Positions 1 through 6,625 of a DNA stretch of 6,770 nt are shown here, in pieces (within the stretch, counting starts at the first letter, position 1; the number at the start of each line of letters is the position of its first letter). This DNA comes from Flammeovirgaceae bacterium UBA4659. GTDB lineage: Bacteria; Bacteroidota; Bacteroidia; Cytophagales; Cyclobacteriaceae. The translations under genes and the position numbers were made by a program. Location of the stretch: assembly GCA_002405445.1 (NCBI GenBank), contig DHLV01000187.1, positions 1 through 6,770 on the forward strand. Direction: 5' to 3'. The notes under the pieces were generated by a model. That model searched no databases. It saw only the letters and a program-made list of their open reading frames with translations, and was not told the origin of the DNA.

Positions 1-212
1 TGGTACCCGTGTCATATCCCAATAATTGGATTATTTTGCCTGACCAACCCCGGTTACTGTTGCATCGGGGGCGCGTTGAAGTAATTTTCCACCAACCGAT
101 CCAAACAGCGGGCATGGGTTTGAATGACATTTCGGAACTGAGGCAACGGGTTTATGCGGTGATCGATTCTGAATTGAAAAGCCACCATGTACCTGACACC
201 GGTAGTCGCTGA
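1..212 (+). CDS. plsC: 1-acyl-sn-glycerol-3-phosphate acyltransferase (PlsC family), C-terminal part only
   Basis: This is the 3' end of a gene that begins before the window. The frame is open from base 3 (Val-Pro-Val-Ser-Tyr-Pro-Asn-Asn-Trp) to the TGA at 210-212. The GTG at 9 is an internal valine codon, not a convincing start. The motif V-P-V-S-Y-P-N-N-W-I-I-L-P-D, then R-G-R-V-E-V-I-F-H-Q-P-I, then a helical tail (LRQRVYAVIDSEL), matches the end of Bacteroidota lysophosphatidic acid acyltransferases, where the P-x-x-V-P-V strand follows the catalytic domain. The family transfers an acyl chain to lysophosphatidic acid at the inner membrane to make phosphatidic acid. The catalytic H-x4-D and the EGTR motif would lie upstream, outside the window. 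gatC starts 27 bases downstream on the same strand, so co-transcription is likely. Family assignment is fairly sure; it could be a paralogue acting on another acyl acceptor. Confidence 0.8.
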   Translation, partial: VPVSYPNNWIILPDQPRLLLHRGRVEVIFHQPIQTAGMGLNDISELRQRVYAVIDSELKSHHVPDTGSR

Positions 213-239
213 CCGTTACCTGCGGAAAAAAATAACACT

Positions 240-527
240 ATGTCGATTGACCGCCTTACACTTGAAAAAATTGCGCACCTCGCTCGCCTTGAATTGAACG
301 AAGCAGATGCCGACAAAGCATTGAGCGATATGAACCAAATGCTCCTGTTTGTCGAAAAGTTAAAGGAAGTCGACACCCGTGGTGTGGAGCCGCTCGTCAC
401 TATGAGCCATGAGGTAAACGCACTGCGCAGCGATGAAGAATACCCTCACCTGGAAAGAGCAAAAGCGTTGGCCACTGCACCGGATCACGACACGCAATAC
501 TTTCGGGTTCCCAAAGTGTTAGAATAA
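240..527 (+). CDS. gatC: Asp-tRNA(Asn)/Glu-tRNA(Gln) amidotransferase subunit C
   Basis: GatC is the small subunit of the GatCAB amidotransferase, which converts Glu-tRNA(Gln) and/or Asp-tRNA(Asn) to the amidated forms in the cytoplasm. GatC wraps around and stabilises the GatA-GatB pair. The 95-residue length is typical. Family features in order: N-terminal helix with I-A-x-L-A-R-L-E-L (residues 11-19), a second helix ending M-L-L-F-V-E-K-L-K-E-V-D-T (34-46), the segment G-V-E-P-L (48-52), L-R-x-D-E (62-66), and the C-terminal A-P-D...F-R-V-P-K-V-L-E (80-95). The ATG at 240 is the only start after the in-frame TGA at 210. There is no Shine-Dalgarno sequence, only an A-rich leader (GGAAAAAAATAACACT), as is usual in Bacteroidota. 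It lies between plsC and the TPR membrane protein gene; gatA and gatB are not in the window, which is common in this phylum. Confidence 0.95.
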   Translation: MSIDRLTLEKIAHLARLELNEADADKALSDMNQMLLFVEKLKEVDTRGVEPLVTMSHEVNALRSDEEYPHLERAKALATAPDHDTQYFRVPKVLE

Positions 528-544
528 GATAAAGACGCAGATCG

Positions 545-3532
545 ATGCAATCACTGAGTTTCTGGAAGGCCTGGGCAAAACCCTATCAGTACCTGTTTTT
601 TCTGTTAAGTGCACTGGCGATTTTCGGTGTCGCACTGTTTTGGTGGGGCTACCTGCAAGATTCGTGGGGCACATTTACATGGCGAACGATGCATCAAATC
701 GAGCCGGTGGAAAGCAGCGGAAGCACTTTTCTTGTCGGGCCGTTTGACGTGCGCGAGCCTGTCACCAGTCTTGTAGTATTCGAATCACACCTGGGCAGCG
801 ATCTGCAGCCGGTGCACTTTGTTCAGTATTTCTTTCTGGCGTGCATGGCCATGGGCATGCTCACCATCGCAGCAATCATCACCACACTCAAACGTTTTTC
901 TTTTTTTGTAGGAATGAGTTTGCTCATCCTGTGGGTCATCAGCCTGAAACTTGAATCTCTGCATCTGTTTGGGTTCACCAACCGGATGCCCACATTTGCC
1001 ATCATTGCCATGTTGGGCATTACAAGTTTTTATTTTCAATCGTTTCGAAGCGATGCCGCTTTTTGGTTGCGTTGGGCGGTGTTCCAGGCACTCGGAATTT
1101 TGGTGGGGATGGTATTTGTCATTGGCAGCAACGTGGCCGACCCGCTGTTGCAGGTATCTGCCAATGGTATTATAGCAGGCACCGTGCTCGCTTTGCTGTT
1201 TGCGCTGTTCGCTTCGCACGAAATCATTGCACTGTTTGTGGGCATTGTTACAAACACAAGGCGACCCAGCAAGAGCGCATTGCATTTCTATGCCATCTCA
1301 GGAGTTTACCTGGCAAACCTGTTGATTTCATATTTGGTCAAAGAGGGTGAATTGAATATCAGTTTTTGGGTCATCGATTCGTTTTTCCTTCTCACTGCTT
1401 CGGCAGTGCTGGCAGTATGGGGTTTCAACAGGCGCGAGCCGTTGTATGCCGATTTCCTGTCATCGCCCGTGCTGGCCGTGTTGGCGTGCGTCAGTTTGCT
1501 GATGATCTGTTATTCGTTCTTGTCTTTGTTAATTGCTACAGCTAACAATACGCTGATTGATACTTTACAGGATTTGATATTGTATGCACACCTCGGTTAC
1601 GGAATTATTTTTGTGGTGTACGTAACAGCCAATTTCGGGCCCATGCTAATGGCCAACCTGCCGGTGTACAAAATCCTTTACAAGCCCGATACGATGCCTT
1701 TTTTTACGTTCCGAACAGGTGCTGCCATCGCCACTTTTGCGTTTCTTTCGGCAGCTACACCGTGGAGCGCCTATATTGACAGAACCAATGCCGGCTACTA
1801 CAATGCGCAGGGCGATCTAGCGTGGCAACAGGGCGAAACAACTGCTGCCGAGGGATTCTATAAAAAGTCTCTGGTATACCGGCATCGTAATCACCACGCC
1901 CACTATGCACTTGGCACGCTGTACACCCAGCAACTGGACCCTGTCAAAGCACAAAAGGAGTTCAACACGATCGCAGAATACACACCCAGTGAAATGGGGG
2001 TCATCAATTTGGCAGAGTTGAATGGCACAACCGGTAATCCATTGACGCAGGCTTTGGTATTGCAGGAAGGGTTGAAAAGAATACCCGGTAGCGGCAGGCT
2101 GCAAAATGCGCTCGGGTTGGCATGTATGCAGTTACAAAGCCGTGACTCAGCACTTTTCTATTTCAACCAGGCTCGCCAAAGTAAAAACACCGAAGAAGCA
2201 GGCGAGACAAATCTGTTGGCAGCAGCCGCCAGGTTTCAACTGCATTTTCCGGCAGACTCGCTTTTGGCGTTGTTGAAATCCAAAGAACCATCTGCGCAAA
2301 GCAATGCACTTGCCCTTGCCAACGTACAAGGCACAACATTGGCGCTTCCCTACCGGCTTCCCGAAGACACCGTGCTCTCTGTCAGGCAAGGTGTGCTATT
2401 GGTCAATTACCTCATCAACCAGGGAAAGGCAATCGACACCGCCATGTTGCGCCAGGCAGAGGCGCTCTCGCGGAAGCCATCGAATGAAATGTTTAAAGAT
2501 GGACTACAGGCCGCAGTGGCTCACTGTTATTACCGCCACGGCATCACTAAAAAGGCAGCAGAGCTGGTGCGCGAAATTGCCTACCGCACAGGCAAAGGAA
2601 AATACTTTCAACAACTCGGCATTTGGATGCTGCAACAGGAAAACCCGACCACAGCGGCCAGGTACTTTAGAATCGCAGCTGAAAAGGGTGTGCCGGATGC
2701 CCCTTGGTTTCAGGCTCTCAGTTGGCTGGAAGCCGACAGCCTCGAAAAAGCCAAGCCACTGTTGACTGAACTTATCGGCAAAAAGGAAAGCGCTGACGCA
2801 CAGCGATCGCAAGCGCTGCTGCCATTGCTCAGGTCAACCGCAAGTCAAGTACCGGGTAGCGATGAAGCCAAAGGAATTGTAGCACGCTACCGCATACCAC
2901 CGGATGACACCACCGCCTTTCACAAAATAGTCGCGCAAATTTCGGACCCAAACATCAAAGCGGGCTGCCTGTTGGCGAGAAGCAAAAAGTACTTCACTTT
3001 AGATGAGGTGGACGAGGCGATCAGCCTGCTGCAGCGCATGAGAGGGCTGGCGATCACAAACAAAATGCTTTATGAAGAGATTCAGTTTTTCAATGTGTTG
3101 CTGACGGCACATCAAAGAGACTGGAAAGCCCTCAAACAATTGTTGCGCACTGTTGACCTAAATCACAGGCCGTTGTATCAGATGTATTTCAACGCGCTGC
3201 TGGCGGATGCGGAAGAAAATCGCGGACTGGCAAAACCGGCATTTAGTTTTCTTGCTAACGCCTCCATTCAATCAGACGAAATTGCCCGCGCCACAGCCCG
3301 TTTTTTTTTGAAAGACACTACCGACAGGCTGAAGCCATACAGTGTGATCGTGAATGGATTATTGGCAAGGCCAAACTCCATTAAATTATTGAAGATGTAC
3401 GTGATAGAAGCGGCTAGGCTGGGGTTTGACGAAGAGTCAGGCGAAGCGCTGGAAAAACTGCGCAAGCTGATGACACCGCGAGCTTTCAATGCATACGTGC
3501 GCGAAAACCCTGATTTTTTTGAGGTGGAATAG
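545..3532 (+). CDS. Large polytopic membrane protein with C-terminal tetratricopeptide (TPR-like) repeats, function unknown
   Basis: I do not recognise a named gene. The 995-residue product has two halves. Residues 1-410 contain about eleven hydrophobic segments (roughly 14-36, 94-114, 118-136, 148-166, 175-194, 206-235, 248-265, 273-293, 308-331, 344-368, 389-407). Residues 412-995 are soluble, helical and TPR-like; the clearest repeats are near 412-445 (GYYNAQGDLAWQQGETTAAE), 450-480 (HYALGTLYTQQLDPVKAQKE), 515-545 and 688-712. Positive charges sit in alternate loops (TLKRF, NTRRPSK, FNRREP, LYKPDT), suggesting a cytoplasmic N-terminus and, with an odd number of helices, a periplasmic TPR region. 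A loop of about 57 residues after helix 1 would also be periplasmic. ATG 545 is the first start after an in-frame stop at 530-532. The gene lies 17 bases after gatC and is probably in the same transcript. TPR domains usually bind other proteins, so a scaffold role in the envelope is an inference only. No catalytic motif is visible. Confidence 0.85.
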   Translation: MQSLSFWKAWAKPYQYLFFLLSALAIFGVALFWWGYLQDSWGTFTWRTMHQIEPVESSGSTFLVGPFDVREPVTSLVVFESHLGSDLQPVHFVQYFFLACMAMGMLTIAAIITTLKRFSFFVGMSLLILWVISLKLESLHLFGFTNRMPTFAIIAMLGITSFYFQSFRSDAAFWLRWAVFQALGILVGMVFVIGSNVADPLLQVSANGIIAGTVLALLFALFASHEIIALFVGIVTNTRRPSKSALHFYAISGVYLANLLISYLVKEGELNISFWVIDSFFLLTASAVLAVWGFNRREPLYADFLSSPVLAVLACVSLLMICYSFLSLLIATANNTLIDTLQDLILYAHLGYGIIFVVYVTANFGPMLMANLPVYKILYKPDTMPFFTFRTGAAIATFAFLSAATPWSAYIDRTNAGYYNAQGDLAWQQGETTAAEGFYKKSLVYRHRNHHAHYALGTLYTQQLDPVKAQKEFNTIAEYTPSEMGVINLAELNGTTGNPLTQALVLQEGLKRIPGSGRLQNALGLACMQLQSRDSALFYFNQARQSKNTEEAGETNLLAAAARFQLHFPADSLLALLKSKEPSAQSNALALANVQGTTLALPYRLPEDTVLSVRQGVLLVNYLINQGKAIDTAMLRQAEALSRKPSNEMFKDGLQAAVAHCYYRHGITKKAAELVREIAYRTGKGKYFQQLGIWMLQQENPTTAARYFRIAAEKGVPDAPWFQALSWLEADSLEKAKPLLTELIGKKESADAQRSQALLPLLRSTASQVPGSDEAKGIVARYRIPPDDTTAFHKIVAQISDPNIKAGCLLARSKKYFTLDEVDEAISLLQRMRGLAITNKMLYEEIQFFNVLLTAHQRDWKALKQLLRTVDLNHRPLYQMYFNALLADAEENRGLAKPAFSFLANASIQSDEIARATARFFLKDTTDRLKPYSVIVNGLLARPNSIKLLKMYVIEAARLGFDEESGEALEKLRKLMTPRAFNAYVRENPDFFEVE

Positions 3533-3570
3533 ACACCAATCGACAAAAAAACCTGACTTCGGTTCTTTCA

Positions 3571-3594
3571 AAATTTTAGATTACTCTAAATTTT
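3571..3594. promoter_or_regulatory. Imperfect palindrome, candidate operator (DtxR/MntR-like) upstream of the TonB receptor
   Basis: The core is TTTAGA (3575-3580), a TTAC spacer, then TCTAAA (3585-3590): six perfectly paired bases on each side. After one T/T mismatch, AAA (3571-3573) pairs with TTT (3592-3594). It lies about 50-70 bases before the receptor ATG and just upstream of, or over, the expected -33 region, where a repressor would act. The TTTAGn...nCTAAA layout resembles sites of the DtxR/MntR metal-regulator family, but that is an analogy; no regulator gene is in the window. A T-rich run follows (3591-3606), so it could instead be a weak AT-rich terminator for the TPR gene. Confidence 0.4.
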
Positions 3595-3616
3595 ATTTTT
3601 TATTAAACGAATTAAT

Positions 3617-3624
3617 TAAATTTG
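3617..3624 (+). promoter_or_regulatory. Candidate Bacteroidota -7 promoter element (TAnnTTTG)
   Basis: TAAATTTG matches the TAnnTTTG -7 consensus of the Bacteroidota housekeeping sigma factor. It sits in a 111-base intergenic gap directly before the TonB receptor. The start of transcription would fall near 3628-3631, giving a short leader of about 13-16 bases before ATG 3644. The -33 TTG/TTTG element is not evident: that region is only T-rich (3591-3600). A weak -33 may mean the promoter needs an activator or is tightly controlled by the palindrome just upstream. Confidence 0.4.
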
Positions 3625-3643
3625 CTAGTCTAAACCGAAGAAG

Positions 3644-5872
3644 ATGTGTTTGCGGCTGATTTTGGGGGTTTTAATATTGGGCAGCATTACAAGTTGGGGG
3701 CAAACTGCCAGCCTTACTGGAAGTGTAACCCACCAAAACCAACCGGTTGAATTTGCCAATATACAAGTGCTACAGACGTCAATTGGCACCACCACCAACG
3801 CAGAAGGACGATTCACTTTAGTCAATCTGCCATTGGGTAAGGTAACCCTGAAAGTATCTTCTATTGGCTATGTAACGCATAGCATTGAAGTGATATTAAC
3901 TGCTGGAAACAACACCGTAGCGGTGGCGCTTGACGAAGATGCAAAGCAGTTAGAAGAAGTGGTGATTACCGGCACCATGAAAGAGGTTACCAAAATAAAT
4001 TCGTCAATACCGGTGGAAGTTTACTCACCCACCCTTTTCACAAAAAACCCCACGCCCAGCATATTTGAATCGCTCAACATGGTGAATGGCGTGCAGCCAC
4101 AAATCAATTGCAACGTGTGCAACACGGGCGACATCCACATCAACGGGTTGGAAGGCCCCTACACGATGATCTTGATCGATGGTATGCCCATCGTAAGTAG
4201 TTTGGCCACCGTTTACGGATTGTTTGGTATACCCAACAGTATGGTGAAACGGATTGAAGTAGTGAAAGGGCCTGGCTCCACGTTGTATGGATCTGAGGCA
4301 GTAGCGGGTGTCATTAACATCATCACACAAGATCCAAGCACAGCACCCAAATTGAAACTGGATGTTTTTGGCACTTCGATGGGAGAATACAACACAGACG
4401 TCTCTTCGGCTTTTCGCGTGAAGAAATCATCTGCGATGCTGGGGATCAATTATTTTAACTTCGATAAAAAATGGGATGTAAACAATGACAACTTCACCGA
4501 TGTTACGCTGCAAAACCGCGTATCGTTGTTCAACAAATGGAATCTGCACCGGAAATCGGGCAAGCGTTTTTCATTGGCAGGCAGATATATCTATGAAAAC
4601 CGCTGGGGTGGTGAATTGCAGTGGACGGAAAAATACCGGGGATCAGATGTGTATTATGGCGAGTCCATACTGACCAGGCGAAGTGAGCTGATCGGCACGT
4701 ATCAGTTCAATACGAAAGAAGACCTGCAGTTCGACTTTTCTTATAACCACCATTTTCAGGACTCGTACTATGGGCAAACCTACTACCTGGGCGATCAGCA
4801 TACCTCTTTTGCGCAATTGCGGTGGTCAAAAAAAATTGGAAACCATGATTTGCTGAGCGGTACCCCGTTTAGGTTTACCTATTACGATGACAACACCGCT
4901 GGCACGGCACGGCCAAATGGAGAAAATCGTCCTGCCGTGACACTGCTGCCAGGCATTTTTGTGCAGGATGAAATCAAATGGTCGCAACACTTTACCACAC
5001 TTGCCGGTGTGCGTTATGACCATCACAACCTACACGGCTCGATTGTGACACCAAGGCTCAGCTTCAAATTTTCACCCAACGCATTGAACACGATCCGCCT
5101 GACGAGCGGCAGCGGCTACCGGGTCGTTAACTTATTTACGGAAGAGCACGCTGCACTGTCTGGTTTTCGGCAAGTGGAAGTAAAAAATGATTTGCTACCT
5201 GAGCGCTCGTGGAACGTGAACTTAAACTATGCCAAGAACATCGCGTATCAAAGTGGCTACGTGAATATAGATGGCAGCCTATTCTACACCTATTTCGCCA
5301 ACAAAATTGTAGGTGACTTTTTGAGTGACCCCAACAAAATCATTTACGATAACTTGAAAGGGTATGCGCTATCACAAGGACTCACATTGAACGCAGATAT
5401 GGCTTTTACCAATGGACTCAAGGTGATTACAGGTGCCACGTGGATGGACGTATTTTTGAAGAATGAAAGTGGTGAGAAAATCCCACAATTACATGCCCCA
5501 GCGTTTTCGGGCACGTTTGCTATCAGCTATACATTGCCAAAGTCCGGTTGGGCTTTTGATCTCACGGGCCGCACGTATGGCTCCATGCATTTGCCGGTGG
5601 TGCCCAACGACTTCCGGCCTGCCACTTCGCCATGGTTCACTATCATGAATGTGCAGGTGACGAAGCCAATCAATAAAAATTTGGAAATATATGCCGGTGT
5701 AAAAAACCTGCTGAATTTCTTGCCCGAAAATCCGTTGCTTAGGCCGTTTGATCCATTCGACAAGAACGTAGGGGTAGATAACCCCAATGGTTACTCATTC
5801 GATGCGAGCTACAACTATGCACCCATGCAGGGATTACGAGGAATGATGGGTGTGCGGTGGACGATTAAGTAA
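3644..5872 (+). CDS. TonB-dependent outer-membrane receptor with carboxypeptidase-regulatory-like N-terminal domain and CxxC plug motif
   Basis: This is an outer-membrane active transporter driven by TonB-ExbBD. The 742 residues show: a signal peptide (1-19, MCLRLILGVLILGSITSWG, cleavage near Gly-Gln); a CarboxypepD_reg-like beta-sandwich (about 21-100, with NAEGRFTL and SSIGYVTHSIEV); a TonB-box-like E-E-V-V-I-T-G (104-110); a plug domain (about 118-230, with I-L-I-D-G-M-P-I and the typical R-I-E-V-V-K-G-P-G-S-T-L-Y-G-S-E-A-V-A-G-V-I-N-I-I-T); and a beta-barrel to the C-terminus (YAGVKNLLNF near the end). The protein ends Trp-Thr-Ile-Lys, not in the usual final aromatic residue. The start of the plug has C-N-V-C (156-159) before T-G-D-I-H-I-N-G-L-E-G-P-Y. 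This subgroup is often called a ferrienterochelin- or cobalamin-type receptor, but the substrate is not established. A thiol pair suggests soft-metal contact or a disulfide. ATG 3644 is the first start after the in-frame TAG at 3626. It has its own promoter region. Confidence 0.93.
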   Translation: MCLRLILGVLILGSITSWGQTASLTGSVTHQNQPVEFANIQVLQTSIGTTTNAEGRFTLVNLPLGKVTLKVSSIGYVTHSIEVILTAGNNTVAVALDEDAKQLEEVVITGTMKEVTKINSSIPVEVYSPTLFTKNPTPSIFESLNMVNGVQPQINCNVCNTGDIHINGLEGPYTMILIDGMPIVSSLATVYGLFGIPNSMVKRIEVVKGPGSTLYGSEAVAGVINIITQDPSTAPKLKLDVFGTSMGEYNTDVSSAFRVKKSSAMLGINYFNFDKKWDVNNDNFTDVTLQNRVSLFNKWNLHRKSGKRFSLAGRYIYENRWGGELQWTEKYRGSDVYYGESILTRRSELIGTYQFNTKEDLQFDFSYNHHFQDSYYGQTYYLGDQHTSFAQLRWSKKIGNHDLLSGTPFRFTYYDDNTAGTARPNGENRPAVTLLPGIFVQDEIKWSQHFTTLAGVRYDHHNLHGSIVTPRLSFKFSPNALNTIRLTSGSGYRVVNLFTEEHAALSGFRQVEVKNDLLPERSWNVNLNYAKNIAYQSGYVNIDGSLFYTYFANKIVGDFLSDPNKIIYDNLKGYALSQGLTLNADMAFTNGLKVITGATWMDVFLKNESGEKIPQLHAPAFSGTFAISYTLPKSGWAFDLTGRTYGSMHLPVVPNDFRPATSPWFTIMNVQVTKPINKNLEIYAGVKNLLNFLPENPLLRPFDPFDKNVGVDNPNGYSFDASYNYAPMQGLRGMMGVRWTIK

Positions 5873-5903
5873 GTCGTTTTTGTTTCTGGATATCGCTTAC
5901 TTA
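5866..5903. terminator. Inverted repeat between convergent genes, possible bidirectional terminator
   Basis: TAAGTAAG-T-CG (5866-5876) pairs with CG-CTTACTTA (5894-5903): eight plus two base pairs with one bulged T and a loop of 17 bases. It spans the 24-base gap between the converging receptor and transglutaminase-like genes. There is no uninterrupted T-tract directly after either arm, so it is not a canonical intrinsic terminator. It may slow or stop transcription from both sides, or only protect 3' ends. Confidence 0.35.
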
Positions 5904-6598
5904 TCAAACTTTGAGATCTTTTTGTTCGAATACTTTTCTTTCTCAGTTTTCAATTCGGTAAGCCATTTCAAATACATTTCCTTTGGCATTTGCCGATAGC
6001 CAAGTTCGTGTATGTGCGCGTAAAGATTCTGTAACTTATTGAAATGCTTTTTGACAAGTTCTTTGTCGTTAGAGTTCTTATATTTTTGGTCAAAAATCAA
6101 TTTTAGTGTTTCTGCTTTTAACAGAAGGGCATTGATGTAGTTAGGGAAATAGCGCAGGGCAGTATCACAACACTTTATTATAAAATCTAAGTCTTCGTTT
6201 TTGGTCTTTCGTTTAAATCCTTCCGCCAAGTCAATTAGACAGAGCGCAATGCTTTCCTTTTCATTAAGTGCTTTCATGTACACACCATTCTCAATTGCAT
6301 TGATGTGTACATGCCCTGAAACCATTATCCACGCATCAATGGGGAAGGCCGCACTTGTTAATTCTGTGTTGTACCAGCCGTCTTTCATGCTCCAATGCTT
6401 GATATATATGTGATTGGGAGCTAAAGCTAAATGAGCTGTTGTTCCAAGCTCTTTAGATAAAATTTTGTATAGATAAGGCAATGAGTGGCAATTGCCACTA
6501 CCAGTATCCAACAGTTTGGAAACAAACATCTTTGTCCAGTCCTGCTCACCATAGAAATCGTCAAAGTCATAAGTAAAAGGCAAAAACCTTAAGGACAT
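5897..6598 (-). CDS. Transglutaminase-like cysteine-hydrolase-fold protein, 5'-truncated by an IS66 element
   Basis: The 233-residue frame carries a transglutaminase-like active-site pattern: Cys in G-S-G-N-C-H-S-L-P (C37), His in L-A-P-N-H-I-Y-I-K (H63), and Asn or Glu in W-Y-N-T-E-L-T-S (N77, E79). Proteins of this kind in Bacteroidota combine the fold with a helical, TPR-like C-terminal region, here about 128-170 (DLDFIIKCCDTALRYFPNYI and A-L-L-L-K-A-E). No signal peptide is present. The strong family-like block begins almost at once (F-L-P-F-T-Y-D-F-D-D-F, residues 5-15), and codons before the ATG are in frame only to the IS66 end at 6609. ATG 6598 is therefore probably an internal methionine, and an N-terminal portion, likely with an export signal, is lost. 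Function is unknown; a protease- or peptidase-like role is inference. It converges on the receptor gene and is markedly more AT-rich than genes to its left. Probably a remnant, though the core could still be translated. Confidence 0.75.
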   Translation of the reverse strand: MSLRFLPFTYDFDDFYGEQDWTKMFVSKLLDTGSGNCHSLPYLYKILSKELGTTAHLALAPNHIYIKHWSMKDGWYNTELTSAAFPIDAWIMVSGHVHINAIENGVYMKALNEKESIALCLIDLAEGFKRKTKNEDLDFIIKCCDTALRYFPNYINALLLKAETLKLIFDQKYKNSNDKELVKKHFNKLQNLYAHIHELGYRQMPKEMYLKWLTELKTEKEKYSNKKISKFDK

Positions 6599-6608
6599 TG
6601 CACCGTAC

Positions 6609-6625
6609 GTAAGCCCCCGATAAAC
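6609..6625. repeat. Putative terminal inverted repeat of the IS66 element
   Basis: GTAAGCCCCCGATAAAC lies between the transposase stop codon and the disrupted gene and starts with the GTAA typical of IS66 ends. The matching repeat at the other terminus is outside the window, so its length and exactness are not known. Confidence 0.5.

Noticed and set aside
240..527. gatC found without gatA or gatB as a sign of rearrangement
   Set aside because: Scattered gat genes are common in Bacteroidota, so the separation is not unusual.
785..1285. A 166-codon open frame on the minus strand
   Set aside because: It lies wholly inside the TPR membrane protein gene. Its product is rich in Cys, His and Gln with no recognisable domain, as expected from an antisense shadow of a hydrophobic coding sequence.
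2304..2765. A 153-codon + strand frame inside the TPR gene
   Set aside because: Out-of-frame overlap with a well-supported long gene. Its composition is Arg/Cys/Ser-rich and low in domain-like pattern, and nothing suggests independent translation.
3547..3568. Possible intrinsic terminator after the TPR gene
   Set aside because: The best stem is only AACC/GGTT with a seven-base loop, too weak to call. The nearby AT-rich palindrome at 3571-3594 is the better candidate if a terminator exists here.
3533..3643. Fur box for the TonB receptor
   Set aside because: No match to the GATAATGATAATCATTATC-type pattern; the dyad present has a different core.
6201..6413. A 70-codon + strand frame opposite the transglutaminase-like gene
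   Set aside because: Fully antisense to a gene with clear active-site motifs, with no family-like pattern of its own.
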